NCBI GenBank assembly: GCA_027352645.1
Contig: DAIEIL010000137.1
Location: 1-19,467 of the forward strand
DNA from: Rhodobiaceae bacterium
GTDB taxonomy: Bacteria; Pseudomonadota; Alphaproteobacteria; Parvibaculales; Parvibaculaceae
Length of the DNA stretch: 19,467 nucleotides
Reading direction: 5' to 3'
A program made the position numbers and the translations under genes. Positions 7,113 to 14,550 of the stretch are shown piece after piece (position 1 is the stretch's first letter; every line of letters begins with the position of its first letter). Below the pieces are notes generated by a model that did no database searches, was not told the DNA's origin, and saw only the letters and a list, made by a program, of their open reading frames with translations.

Positions 7113-8063
7113 ATAGGCGAAACCCGAACGCGGCAGCAGGCGGCTGGCGACCTTCGACTTGTCGTCGCGGTTGTCCTTCACGTCCTTGGGTTCGCTCTGC
7201 GCCGGAGCGTCGAGCGCATTGAGCACGGCGAGGACGCCGGGCGTGAGCTTCAGCGGCGAGCGGGAAATGGAGGCCGCCATCGCCGCGATGGTGCCGCCGG
7301 CATAGCTCGCCGCAGACGTCGGATAAGACGCCTCGGCGGCGACATTGCTGTCTGTGGCACCCAATGCCGTCGAAAGGCTGCCCAACGATGCGACCGTAGT
7401 CGCCTCCGGCGTGGCGCTTGCCAGCACCGGCCGGGGCGCAAGCTCGCCGCCGCCCTGATGCTTCGTGACGAGATTCTGGTAGACCTGCCCGACCGTCTTG
7501 GGCGCACCGGACGAGGTGTAGAAGATCGAGCGGTTCGCCGCTGCCGCCTGCGGGAAGAGCACGTCGGCGCGGGCGTTCGGCGTATCCTCGGCGGCGGAGA
7601 TGAGCTTCGTCGCGCCGCCCGCTCCCAGAAAATGCGCGACATAGAGTTCACCCGAACTGACCGAGCGGCCGAGGCTCGCCTCCAGCCGGTCCTTGCTCGC
7701 ATTCGTATATGCGCCTGCCATCAGCGCCGACACCTGCGGATCGTCGCGAAGGGCAAGAATTTCCCTGCGGGCGGCAGGATCGGCCACGACATACTTGCCG
7801 TGCGCATCCTGACTGATCTGGTCCGCATATTGGGCGAGACCAAGGCCAGCGCCATCCTTTTTCATCGTCGCGAGCCATGTCTGCTCGGTGAACTGAAATA
7901 GTCCACAAGCGCTGGAAGTACCTGATTTTGCGGAACAATTCAGGCTCGACTCACGCATGGCCGTGTTCAGCAAATAGGTGAAGTCGGCCCCCGTCTGCGC
8001 GCTCGCGTTCTGCAGCGCGGCAGCGATCTGTGTAGGTGCCGATACGGCTTGAACCAGGCTCAT
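7107..8063 (-). CDS. Lytic transglycosylase-like (SLT domain) protein, no Sec signal
   Basis: A 318-residue protein with a soluble-lytic-transglycosylase fold in about the first 170 residues, expected to cleave the MurNAc-GlcNAc bond of peptidoglycan. The likely catalytic glutamate is Glu38 in AMRESSLN. The SLT motif GLFQFTEQTW (54-63) and the later AGAYTNASKD and ELYVAHFLGAGGA blocks support this. Cys43 and Cys53 flank the core and could pair. The C-terminal 150 residues are Ala/Ser/Thr-rich and low in complexity, with no hydrophobic anchor. The N-terminus (MSLVQAVSAPTQIAAAL) is not a Sec signal, and an in-frame stop eight codons upstream of the ATG rules out a longer start. Together with the sigma-54 promoter upstream, this suggests flagellar-type export or another dedicated route; prophage or gene-transfer-agent origin is an alternative. 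AGAGG lies about eleven bases before the start. Confidence 0.78.
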   Translation of the reverse strand: MSLVQAVSAPTQIAAALQNASAQTGADFTYLLNTAMRESSLNCSAKSGTSSACGLFQFTEQTWLATMKKDGAGLGLAQYADQISQDAHGKYVVADPAARREILALRDDPQVSALMAGAYTNASKDRLEASLGRSVSSGELYVAHFLGAGGATKLISAAEDTPNARADVLFPQAAAANRSIFYTSSGAPKTVGQVYQNLVTKHQGGGELAPRPVLASATPEATTVASLGSLSTALGATDSNVAAEASYPTSAASYAGGTIAAMAASISRSPLKLTPGVLAVLNALDAPAQSEPKDVKDNRDDKSKVASRLLPRSGFAYG

Positions 8064-8098
8064 GGTCGAAAAAACCTCTGTTGCTCAAGACGTGGGTC

Positions 8099-8113
8099 GC
8101 AAGCCCCGTGCCA
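8099..8113 (-). promoter_or_regulatory. Sigma-54 (RpoN) -24/-12 promoter
   Basis: On the minus strand the sequence reads CTGGCACGGGGCTTGCG. TGGCACG (8107-8113), four bases and TTGC (8099-8102) match the core consensus TGGCACG-N4-TTGC exactly, with the required ten bases between the GG and GC dinucleotides. Only the final A/T position is off. Transcription would start about 8087, leaving a short leader with the AGAGG ribosome site before the lytic transglycosylase ATG at 8063. No enhancer site was identified. Confidence 0.7.
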
Positions 8114-8187
8114 GAGGGTAAAGTCGGGTTGGAGTCGGCCACAAAGAGCCGTCCATAGAAAACCGAGGAAACGGGAGGATATGGCTC

Positions 8188-9627
8188 ATGGCCGAAATCG
8201 ATGTTGCGTCCGAGGTCGAGGAGATCCTGCACCACAGGCCAGCGGCCTCCGCCGATACGCGGCCCTATCCGAACCCGGCCTATGCCTGGTACGTCGTTGG
8301 CGTCTTCGTCCTTGCCTACACTTTCTCCTTCATCGATCGGCAGATTCTGAGCCTGCTGGTCGGGCCAATGAAGCGTGACCTGGCGATCACCGACACGCAA
8401 ATGAGCCTGCTGCAGGGCCTCGCCTTCGCCGCCTTCTACACAATCATGGGGCTTCCCATCGGACGCCTCGTCGACCGGCGCAACCGGATCGGGATCATTT
8501 CCGTAGGCGTGTTCTTCTGGAGCCTGATGACGGCTCTCTGTGGCACGGCAAAGGTTTACTGGCAGCTCTTCGCCTACCGCATCGGCGTCGGCGTCGGCGA
8601 GGCGGCGCTGTCGTCCTCGGCCTATTCGGTCATCTCCGACTATTTTCCCCCCAAGCGTCTCGGCATCGCCATCGGCGTCTATGGCATGGGCGTCTATATC
8701 GGCGCGGGCCTCGCCCTCGTTATCGGCGCCGAAGTCATCGGCTTGGTCGCGAAAGGCGGAGACGTCGTCCTGCCGCTGCTAGGTCAGGTCTATAGCTGGC
8801 AGATCGTATTCCTGATCGTCGGACTGCCGGGCCTCCTGATCGCGCTCTGGGTCCGCACGATCCGCGAGCCGGTACGCCGCGGCCACATCCGCCGCGAGAT
8901 CGGAGCCGACGGCATAGAGCGCGACGGCCAGGTTCCGCTCGGCGAGGTCATCGTCTATCTCAAGGCGAATGCAGCCTCGTTCCTTGGCATGAACCTATGC
9001 TTCGCCTTCCTGGCCATGATGGCCTATGGCACCGCCGCCTGGGTACCCTCCTTCTTCGTCCGCACCTATGGCTGGAACATCGTCGAGGCCGGCCGCTGGT
9101 ACGGATGGATCATCGTCATCTTCGGGACCGGCGGCGTGGTCGCGGGCGGCGCGCTCGGCGACCTCGTCTGTTCATGGGGTTATCGGAACGGGCGCATCAT
9201 CGTCATGGCCTGCACGGGCCTCGTGACGCTCCCCTTCGCGGTAGCCTTTCCGTTGATGAACAATCCGATGATAGCTCTGGCGCTCCTCGCTCCGGCCACC
9301 TTCTTTGCGACCTTCACCACGGGCATCGGCCCCTCGGCGCTTCAGGAGATGATGCCGAACCAGATGCGAGGCTTCGCCTCCGCCTTGTCGGGCCTCCTGG
9401 TCAACTTCATTGGACTCGGTCTCGGACCGACCATGATCGCGCTGGTGACAGATTTCGTCTTCAAGGACGAGCAGCTGCTCCGCTATTCGCTCGCCTATGT
9501 CCCACCTGTGGTCCTGCTGATCGGTGCGGGCACCGGCTTTCTGGCGCTGAAGCCTTACATCAGAAGTCTCGACTATCTCGAGCGCTGGAGTCAGGCGCAC
9601 GAAAATCCAGATATATTAGGACATTAG
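8188..9627 (+). CDS. MFS transporter, Spinster-like
   Basis: A 479-residue major facilitator superfamily permease with about twelve hydrophobic segments starting near residue 33. TM1 carries the SFIDRQILSLL motif (Asp-Arg inside the helix) and is followed by MKRDLAITDTQMSLLQG, typical of the Spinster-like group. The conserved loop 2-3 motif is GRLVDRRNR. The N-terminal 30 residues are hydrophilic and cytoplasmic. The ATG at 8188 has GGGAGG at 8173-8178, nine bases upstream; an ATG at 8181 is in another frame. Substrate is unknown; relatives are found near catabolic operons for organic acids, aromatics and lipids. It is divergent from the sigma-54-driven lytic transglycosylase across 124 bases, where no good housekeeping promoter for this gene was found. 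Confidence 0.88.
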   Translation: MAEIDVASEVEEILHHRPAASADTRPYPNPAYAWYVVGVFVLAYTFSFIDRQILSLLVGPMKRDLAITDTQMSLLQGLAFAAFYTIMGLPIGRLVDRRNRIGIISVGVFFWSLMTALCGTAKVYWQLFAYRIGVGVGEAALSSSAYSVISDYFPPKRLGIAIGVYGMGVYIGAGLALVIGAEVIGLVAKGGDVVLPLLGQVYSWQIVFLIVGLPGLLIALWVRTIREPVRRGHIRREIGADGIERDGQVPLGEVIVYLKANAASFLGMNLCFAFLAMMAYGTAAWVPSFFVRTYGWNIVEAGRWYGWIIVIFGTGGVVAGGALGDLVCSWGYRNGRIIVMACTGLVTLPFAVAFPLMNNPMIALALLAPATFFATFTTGIGPSALQEMMPNQMRGFASALSGLLVNFIGLGLGPTMIALVTDFVFKDEQLLRYSLAYVPPVVLLIGAGTGFLALKPYIRSLDYLERWSQAHENPDILGH

Positions 9628-9703
9628 GCGGCGTTGCTCCCAAATCGGATACTGATCCGCGAACCTGAGAATCGCGATTGCGTCGATTCGCTGAGGGATA
9701 GTC
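9628..9703. other. Convergent spacer with small dyads
   Basis: Spacer between the MFS and response regulator stops. It holds CGGAT-ACTG-ATCCG (9646-9659, 5-bp stem) and a perfect palindrome AATCGCGATT (9670-9679). Neither is followed by a T-run, so no terminator is called with confidence. Confidence 0.3.
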
Positions 9704-10165
9704 TCAAATGGCTTTGCCGAACGCGCGGAAGCGCCAGGAATGGGAATTGTCCTGAACGAGCTTCATGGCCCTTTTCCCTTCGCGCAGGCGTCCACGGGCA
9801 CGGGCCTGTTGGAGCTTGAACGACAGCAGCTCCCGGTCGAACGGCTTGATGAGAAAGTCGTCGGCGCCAGCTTCCATGGCGGCGCGCACGCCAGCGGGCC
9901 CGCCATCGGCGATGAAGAAGATGCAGGCGCGCGCGCCTTCCGGCCGCGACCTGATTTCATCGATAAGGGCGGCGGCCTCGATCCCCGGCAACCGCGCATC
10001 GAGCAGGATGAGATCCGGCGCGACGCTCTGCGCCGTCCGCAAGGCTTCGTCGCCGTCGCGCACGCCCGCAACCTCGAAGCCTAGGCTTTCGAGGAGGAAT
10101 TTCGCGGCCTTGCGGACCGGCGCAGATGAATCGGCGATGAGGCAGGTCGCCACGGCTCTCTCCAT
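9704..10165 (-). CDS. Receiver-only response regulator with altered active site
   Basis: A 153-residue stand-alone receiver domain (about 5-125) with no DNA-binding or enzymatic output domain. The phosphoacceptor is Asp56 in LILLDARLPG and the switch lysine is Lys107 in FLIKPFD. Two usual features are changed: the paired acids at the end of strand 1 are AD (Ala11-Asp12) instead of DD/ED, and the Thr/Ser after strand 4 (CIFFIADGG, 81-89) is replaced by Ile85. Phosphorylation may be weak or unusual. A basic C-terminal tail of about 30 residues ends in NSHSWRFRAFGKAI. It does not carry the FATGUY motif of the alphaproteobacterial single-domain regulators. The HIT gene lies 58 bases upstream on the same strand. 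No histidine kinase is in the window. Confidence 0.85.
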   Translation of the reverse strand: MERAVATCLIADSSAPVRKAAKFLLESLGFEVAGVRDGDEALRTAQSVAPDLILLDARLPGIEAAALIDEIRSRPEGARACIFFIADGGPAGVRAAMEAGADDFLIKPFDRELLSFKLQQARARGRLREGKRAMKLVQDNSHSWRFRAFGKAI

Positions 10166-10199
10166 GATCGGCGGGAATCGCCGCCATGGAAGCGAGACT

Positions 10200-10229
10200 A
10201 GGTTCCGAACCTTAAACCAAAGGTTAACC
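10200..10229. promoter_or_regulatory. Nested inverted repeats between HIT and response regulator genes
   Basis: Three overlapping dyads occur in 30 bases: AGGTTC-C-GAACCT (10200-10212), AACCTT-N6-AAGGTT (10208-10225) and the palindrome GGTTAACC (10222-10229), which contains the HIT stop codon. The first two share the AACCT segment and cannot form together. TTAA-N8-TTAA (10212-10227) is one base too widely spaced for a CtrA box. This could be an operator for the response regulator gene or an RNA processing hairpin; the sequence alone cannot decide. Confidence 0.35.
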
Positions 10230-10631
10230 GTGAAGCTCTTTTCTTAAGCTCTCGATAAGCTCTCCGGCCACCGGCGGGTCATAGGGCTCCGCTGTTCCCT
10301 GCCCCCAGACGGGCTTCGGCCAGGCGGCATCGCCCTCGAACCGGGCGACCACATGCACATGGAGCTGGGGCACCATGTTGCCCAGCGCCGCGACGTTGAT
10401 CTTGTAAGCGCCGGTGAGGCGCTTCAGCGCCTCGGAAACATGGTCGATCTCGGCATGGAACGTCGCCTTGTCGGCCCGCGCCACCTCGTGGAAATCGCGC
10501 AACCCGTCGCGGCGCGGCACCAGAATTGTCCAGGGGAAGCGCCGGTCGTTCATCAGCAGAACCCGGCAGAGGGGCAAGTCCTTCACCGTATAGGTATCGG
10601 CATGCAACTGATCGTGGAGACGGAAGGTCAT
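10224..10631 (-). CDS. HIT family protein
   Basis: A 135-residue histidine-triad protein, a family of nucleotide hydrolases/transferases acting on nucleoside phosphoramidates or dinucleotides. The core reads KINVAALGNMVPQLHVHVVAR (77-97). The triad region is QLHVHVV, with Gln in place of the first His and His91 as probable nucleophile, a common bacterial variant. FPWTILVPRR (32-41) is the usual strand before the central helix. The RFEGDAAWPKPVWG extension after the triad fits the proteobacterial HIT group. It is divergent from the MaoC operon; AAGG about eleven bases before the ATG is the only ribosome site visible. It may be transcribed with the response regulator downstream. Confidence 0.88.
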   Translation of the reverse strand: MTFRLHDQLHADTYTVKDLPLCRVLLMNDRRFPWTILVPRRDGLRDFHEVARADKATFHAEIDHVSEALKRLTGAYKINVAALGNMVPQLHVHVVARFEGDAAWPKPVWGQGTAEPYDPPVAGELIESLRKELHG

Positions 10632-10674
10632 AGCGGAGGGCCTTGGCGCTTTTCTTTTTTCGGGCGGACAGGGC

Positions 10675-10680
10675 TATAAG
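10675..10680 (+). promoter_or_regulatory. Possible -10 element for the MaoC operon
   Basis: TATAAG matches five of six -10 bases and sits 68 bases before the MaoC start, in the divergent HIT/MaoC region. The matching -35 position (TTCTTT at 10652-10657, spacer 17) is poor, so this is a weak call. Confidence 0.25.
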
Positions 10681-10747
10681 CTAACCCACAGGCGGGCAGC
10701 GAGGCGAGCCCCCAGGGTCGCGCCTTAAGCGTCATATGGGAGATGAG

Positions 10748-11218
10748 ATGCCGGGACTTCTTTTCGAGGACTTTCAGGACGGTCAGATCTTCAGGCATTC
10801 GATCACGCGCACCGTGACCGAGACCGACAATGTTCTCTTCTCGACCATGACGATGAACCCCGCCGCCCTCCATCTCGACCATCATTATGCGGCAACGGAA
10901 ACCGAATTCGGCAAGCCGCTGGTCAACAGCCTCTTCACGCTCGGCCTGATGATCGGCATTTCGGTCCATGACACCACGCATGGAACGACCATCGCCAATC
11001 TCGGCATGACGGATGTGGTGTTCCCCAAGCCCGTCTTTCAGGGCGACACGCTGCGCGTCGAAACGCGCGTGCTGGGCAAGCGCCGCTCCAGGTCGCGGCC
11101 CAATGCCGGCATCGTGACCTTCGAACACAAGGCATATAACCAGCGCGGCGAGGAAGTCGCGTCCTGCACGCGGCAGGCCTTCATGCATGCGAGCGGGTCC
11201 GAGACGGTCGAGGTCTGA
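10748..11218 (+). CDS. MaoC-like single-hotdog (R)-hydratase
   Basis: A 156-residue MaoC-type enoyl-CoA hydratase, one hotdog domain. Starting near FEDFQDGQIFRH, it has the hydratase helix segment TMTMNPAALHLDHHYAA (33-49) with the conserved Asn-Pro and His42, then FGKPLVNSLFTLGLMIG and the VFPKPVFQGDTLRVET strand. The Asp that normally precedes the NP..H motif in R-specific hydratases (GDxNPxH) is not evident; the site reads MTMNPAALH with one extra residue. Members of this subgroup beside CitE-type lyases act on branched or dicarboxyl-CoAs such as mesaconyl- or itaconyl-CoA; that assignment here is by context. ATG 10748 is preferred over 10736 because GGGAG lies five bases before it. The CitE gene begins three bases after the stop. 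Confidence 0.85.
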   Translation: MPGLLFEDFQDGQIFRHSITRTVTETDNVLFSTMTMNPAALHLDHHYAATETEFGKPLVNSLFTLGLMIGISVHDTTHGTTIANLGMTDVVFPKPVFQGDTLRVETRVLGKRRSRSRPNAGIVTFEHKAYNQRGEEVASCTRQAFMHASGSETVEV

Positions 11219-11221
11219 TAC

Positions 11222-12097
11222 ATGCGTTCCTTTCTCTTCATTCCGGCCGACAGCGAAAAGAAGCTCGCGAAGGCCGCCTCCACCGGAGCCGATGCGCTGA
11301 TCCTCGACATCGAGGACTCCGTTGCGCTCTCGAACAAGGAGGCCGCCCGCGCCAATGCGCGCGACTATCTGAAAAGCGCCGGCGCCGAGGGCCCGCGCGT
11401 CTGCGTCCGCATGAATGCGCTCGACACGCCGCTCTGGGAAACGGACCTCGAGGCGGTCGTTGCCCATCGCCCCTTCGCGATCCTCGTTCCGAAAACCAAT
11501 TCCGGCGAATGCGTGAAGAAAGTCGCCGCGAAGCTTGACCTGCTCGAACGCGAAGCCGGCATCGAAGCGGGCGCGACCAAACTCTTCTGCGTCGCGACCG
11601 AAACCGCCGCCTCCCTCTTCAATCTCGGCACCTATGCCGGATCGGGCCCCCGCCTCTTCGCGCTGACATGGGGCGCGGAAGACCTTGCCACCGCGCTCGG
11701 CGCACGCAGCAACAAGGATGAGAGAGGGAACTATACCGAGCCCTATCGCCTCGCCCGTACGCTGACGCTTGCAGGCGCGGTCGCCGCAGGCGTTATTCCG
11801 CTCGATGGCGTCTACAAGGATTTCCGCGACGAGGCGGGCTTCATCGCCGAAGCGCGCGAGGCGGTGCGCGACGGATTCACCGCCAAGATGGCGATCCATC
11901 CGGCGCAGGTGCCGCTCATCAACCGCGTCTTTACGCCCTCGGAAGAAGACGTGGCCCATGCCCGGGCCATCGTCGATGCATTTGCCAAGGCGGGCGATGT
12001 CGGCGTCGTGGCGCTCGACGGCGTCATGCTCGACATTCCGCATCTGAAGCAGGCGCAGGCGCTTATCGCGCGTGCAGAAGCAGCGCAGCCCGCCTGA
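11222..12097 (+). CDS. CitE-type CoA ester lyase (HpcH/HpaI family)
   Basis: A 291-residue TIM-barrel lyase of the citrate lyase beta/malyl-CoA/citramalyl-CoA family, which splits a 3-hydroxy-acyl-CoA to acetyl-CoA plus an oxoacid. RSFLFIPADSEKKLAKA opens the protein. DIEDSV (29-34), VRMNA with Arg63, the Mg2+ ligands Glu127 (VATETAAS) and Asp154 (GAEDLA), and KMAIHPAQV (222-230) are all present, so it should be active. It is full length and lacks the citrate-lyase companion subunits CitD and CitF, so it is not a citrate lyase. (S)-citramalyl-CoA lyase or beta-methylmalyl/malyl-CoA lyase are the best candidates. The ribosome site GAGG overlaps the end of the MaoC gene, a sign of coupled translation. 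Confidence 0.9.
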   Translation: MRSFLFIPADSEKKLAKAASTGADALILDIEDSVALSNKEAARANARDYLKSAGAEGPRVCVRMNALDTPLWETDLEAVVAHRPFAILVPKTNSGECVKKVAAKLDLLEREAGIEAGATKLFCVATETAASLFNLGTYAGSGPRLFALTWGAEDLATALGARSNKDERGNYTEPYRLARTLTLAGAVAAGVIPLDGVYKDFRDEAGFIAEAREAVRDGFTAKMAIHPAQVPLINRVFTPSEEDVAHARAIVDAFAKAGDVGVVALDGVMLDIPHLKQAQALIARAEAAQPA

Positions 12098-12113
12098 AAA
12101 TCGTGGAGTTCCG

Positions 12114-13037
12114 ATGAAGCCGCCCGTCTTTCTAACCATTCCTCTCGGCAAGGCATTTCAGGATCAGCTGTCTGAGAACTTCACGCTGATCACCGATCCC
12201 GCCAAACGACATGAAGCGGAGGGGATACTCCTCGCCGGCGCGACCATTACCGGCGCGAAGGAAATGGACGAGATGCCGAAGCTCCGCATCATCGCCTGCA
12301 TCGGTTCCGGCTATGAGGGCATCGACGTGGCGGAAGCGACGCGGCGCGGCATCAAGGTCACGAACGCGGTCGGCGCGAATGCCGCCGCCGTGGCCGACCT
12401 CGCCGTGGCCCTGCTGCTTGCCTCGATCCGCCATGTCGCAACGGGAGACAGGCTCATGCGCGCAGGCATATGGCGCGGTGAAGGCGCGGCGAAGATGCTC
12501 TTTTCCCCCGGCGTCACCGGCCGCAAGATCGGCATCATCGGGCTCGGCGCCATCGGCCTGAAAATCGCGCAGCGTCTCGCCGCCTTCGAAACTGAGATCG
12601 GATATTTCAGCCGCACAAGGCGCGACGGTTCCCCCTACCGATATTTCGAAACGCCGCTCGCCCTCGCCAAATGGGCCGAGGTGCTGGTGCTCGCGCACCG
12701 CGCCGACGAAAGCAACAGGCACATGGTCAACGCCGAGCTCATCGAAGCGCTCGGGCCCCGCGGACATGTGGTCAACATAACGCGCGGCTCAGCGATCGAC
12801 GAGGAAGCGCTCGTCACGGCGCTCAAATCCGGCAAGCTCGCAGGCGCGGGCCTCGACGTTTTCGAAGGCGAGCCGGACAACATCCGCGCAGATCTTCGCG
12901 AACTCCCCAATGTCGTGCTTACACCGCATATCGGCGGCGCAAGCATCGAGGCGCTGCAATCCATGCTCAACGCCGCCATCGCCAATCTCGACGCCTTCTT
13001 CGCGGACAGGCCCCTGCCCAATCCGGTCACGGCCTGA
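12114..13037 (+). CDS. D-2-hydroxyacid dehydrogenase (glyoxylate/hydroxypyruvate reductase type)
   Basis: A 307-residue NAD(P)-dependent D-isomer-specific dehydrogenase that interconverts 2-oxoacids and D-2-hydroxyacids. The Rossmann motif is GLGAIG (143-148). The catalytic triad is present: Arg224 in NITRGS, Glu253 in DVFEGEP, and His272 in TPHIGGAS. SRTRR (166-170) after the second strand has Arg residues that favour NADP(H). Length and overall pattern fit the glyoxylate/hydroxypyruvate reductases. The ATG at 12114 has GGAG (12105-12108) five bases upstream. It starts 16 bases after the lyase gene, so it is probably in the same operon; if the lyase yields glyoxylate or pyruvate, this enzyme would reduce it. 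That link is inference. Confidence 0.9.
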   Translation: MKPPVFLTIPLGKAFQDQLSENFTLITDPAKRHEAEGILLAGATITGAKEMDEMPKLRIIACIGSGYEGIDVAEATRRGIKVTNAVGANAAAVADLAVALLLASIRHVATGDRLMRAGIWRGEGAAKMLFSPGVTGRKIGIIGLGAIGLKIAQRLAAFETEIGYFSRTRRDGSPYRYFETPLALAKWAEVLVLAHRADESNRHMVNAELIEALGPRGHVVNITRGSAIDEEALVTALKSGKLAGAGLDVFEGEPDNIRADLRELPNVVLTPHIGGASIEALQSMLNAAIANLDAFFADRPLPNPVTA

Positions 13038-13099
13038 GACCGGTTGACGCCGCGCCCGCCCCCGTGCAGCTTGTGGCCCTCGGCAGACATAGAAAAAAC

Positions 13100-14533
13100 G
13101 TGAGCGATCAGACGCAAATGCCCGTCAATATCATCGAGCGGCGCAAGGAAATCCTCGGCCTCATCCAGACGAACAAGAGAGGCCAGGCGGAAGCGAAGGC
13201 CCGCGCGCTCTTGTCGGATGAACCAGACGACGCCGAAACCATGTCGATGCTCGCCGCCCTGCTCATCGATCGCGGGACGCAAGGAGAGGCCGAGCCGCTT
13301 TTGCGCCGCGCACTCGAACTCGCACCGCATTCGCCGGTGCCGTGGATCAATCTCGGCCGCATGTTGCAGGCAAGGCAGCTCTGGGCGGAAGCCGAGGCCC
13401 ACTACACCCGTGCTGCCGAAGCCTTTCCGCACAACGCCATTTTCCAGCTGACGCTCGGCCAGATCGCGCAGCGCGCCGGGCATTTTGCCAAGGCGGAGCA
13501 AGCCTTTCGCCACGCGCTCGCGGCGGAGCCGAGAAATGCGGCGACGTACACGCTGCTCGGCATGGTCGTGTTCCGTCAGGACCGCATCGACGAAGCGGCG
13601 GAGATTTTCCGTAAATCCATTGCTCTCGATCCGAAGTTCGCCGCCGCTTACGGCAATCTCGGCAATGTCGAGCAGAAGCGCGGCGACCTCGCTGCGGCTG
13701 AAGCAGCCTACGAAAAAGCCAGCGCGCTCGATCCGAAGGACGGGCTCTCCTATGTGAGCCTCGGAATGGTGAAGCTCCGTCGCGGCGACGCGAGGGAGGC
13801 GGCGGAAATTTTTGACCGCGCGCTTGCTAAATTCGGGCCAGAGCGCCGCGCCGCCGCGTGGTTCCCCTTTGCCCGTGCGCAGGAACTCGGCCAGATGCCT
13901 GCCGGCTTTCGCGCGGAGATGGCGCGGCTGGTTACGCGCGTCACGCTGACGCCGCCGGAGGGCTATGCCTCGCTCGCCGAATTCGACAAGGTGCTGGCGG
14001 AAGCGTTGCGCGCCGATCCCACCACCGTCTGGGAGCCCGCAGGCAAGGCCACGCGCAAGGGCGGACAGACCGGTCTCCTGCTCGACAACCCGCGTGAACC
14101 GTTTCTCACTTTCGAGAAGATGCTTCGCGCCGCGATCGACAAGCATTTCGACGCCATCAAGCGCGAGAAGCACCACCCGTTTTTCGGCATGGTGCCGGAG
14201 ACCTATACGCTCGACATGTGGGGCACGCTGCTTTCGGAAGGCGGCCACCAGCACTCGCATATTCACACGGGCGGCTGGATGAGCGGCGTCTACTACGTCG
14301 CGCTGCCGCCGACCATGGGCAAGGGCGATGCGCGCGACGGCTGGATCGAATTCGGCAATCCGCCGCCGGAGTTCGACGCCAGCTTCGAGCCGCAGACGCT
14401 GACCTATGAACCGCGCGAGGGCGACGCGTTCTTCTTCCCCTCCTATCTCTTCCACCGCACGCTGCCCTTCAGCGGCGAGGCGCAGCGCATCAGCCTTGCC
14501 TTCGACGTGAAGCCGACAAGCTGGCGGAAATGA
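13100..14533 (+). CDS. TPR protein fused to a 2OG-Fe(II) oxygenase domain
   Basis: A 477-residue soluble protein. Residues about 10-245 form roughly six tetratricopeptide repeats (examples: PWINLGRMLQARQLWAEAEA, AAYGNLGNVEQKRGDLAAAE). The C-terminal 200 residues match the putative 2OG-Fe(II) oxygenase group of Pfam 2OG-FeII_Oxy_5: HSHIHTGGWMSGVYYVALP with His387/His389 as metal-ligand candidates, GDAFFFPSYLFHRTLPF with distal His452, and QRISLAFDV with Arg463 for 2-oxoglutarate. TPR plus this oxygenase suggests hydroxylation of a bound protein or small substrate; nothing is known of the target. The start is uncertain: GTG 13100 (MSDQTQ...) or ATG 13118, neither with a good ribosome site. It follows the dehydrogenase by 62 bases and precedes a second, unrelated-type 2OG oxygenase. 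Confidence 0.83.
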   Translation: MSDQTQMPVNIIERRKEILGLIQTNKRGQAEAKARALLSDEPDDAETMSMLAALLIDRGTQGEAEPLLRRALELAPHSPVPWINLGRMLQARQLWAEAEAHYTRAAEAFPHNAIFQLTLGQIAQRAGHFAKAEQAFRHALAAEPRNAATYTLLGMVVFRQDRIDEAAEIFRKSIALDPKFAAAYGNLGNVEQKRGDLAAAEAAYEKASALDPKDGLSYVSLGMVKLRRGDAREAAEIFDRALAKFGPERRAAAWFPFARAQELGQMPAGFRAEMARLVTRVTLTPPEGYASLAEFDKVLAEALRADPTTVWEPAGKATRKGGQTGLLLDNPREPFLTFEKMLRAAIDKHFDAIKREKHHPFFGMVPETYTLDMWGTLLSEGGHQHSHIHTGGWMSGVYYVALPPTMGKGDARDGWIEFGNPPPEFDASFEPQTLTYEPREGDAFFFPSYLFHRTLPFSGEAQRISLAFDVKPTSWRK

Positions 14534-14550
14534 GAATACGGGGCCTGCGG

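Noticed and set aside
10628..12151. 507-codon antisense frame over the MaoC and CitE genes
   Set aside because: The sense-strand frames encode complete enzymes with catalytic motifs; the antisense frame has no family resemblance and no ribosome site.
13044..13072. TTGACG as a -35 element before the TPR-oxygenase gene
   Set aside because: The matching -10 position reads CAGCTT, and the surrounding GC-rich sequence has no better hexamer.
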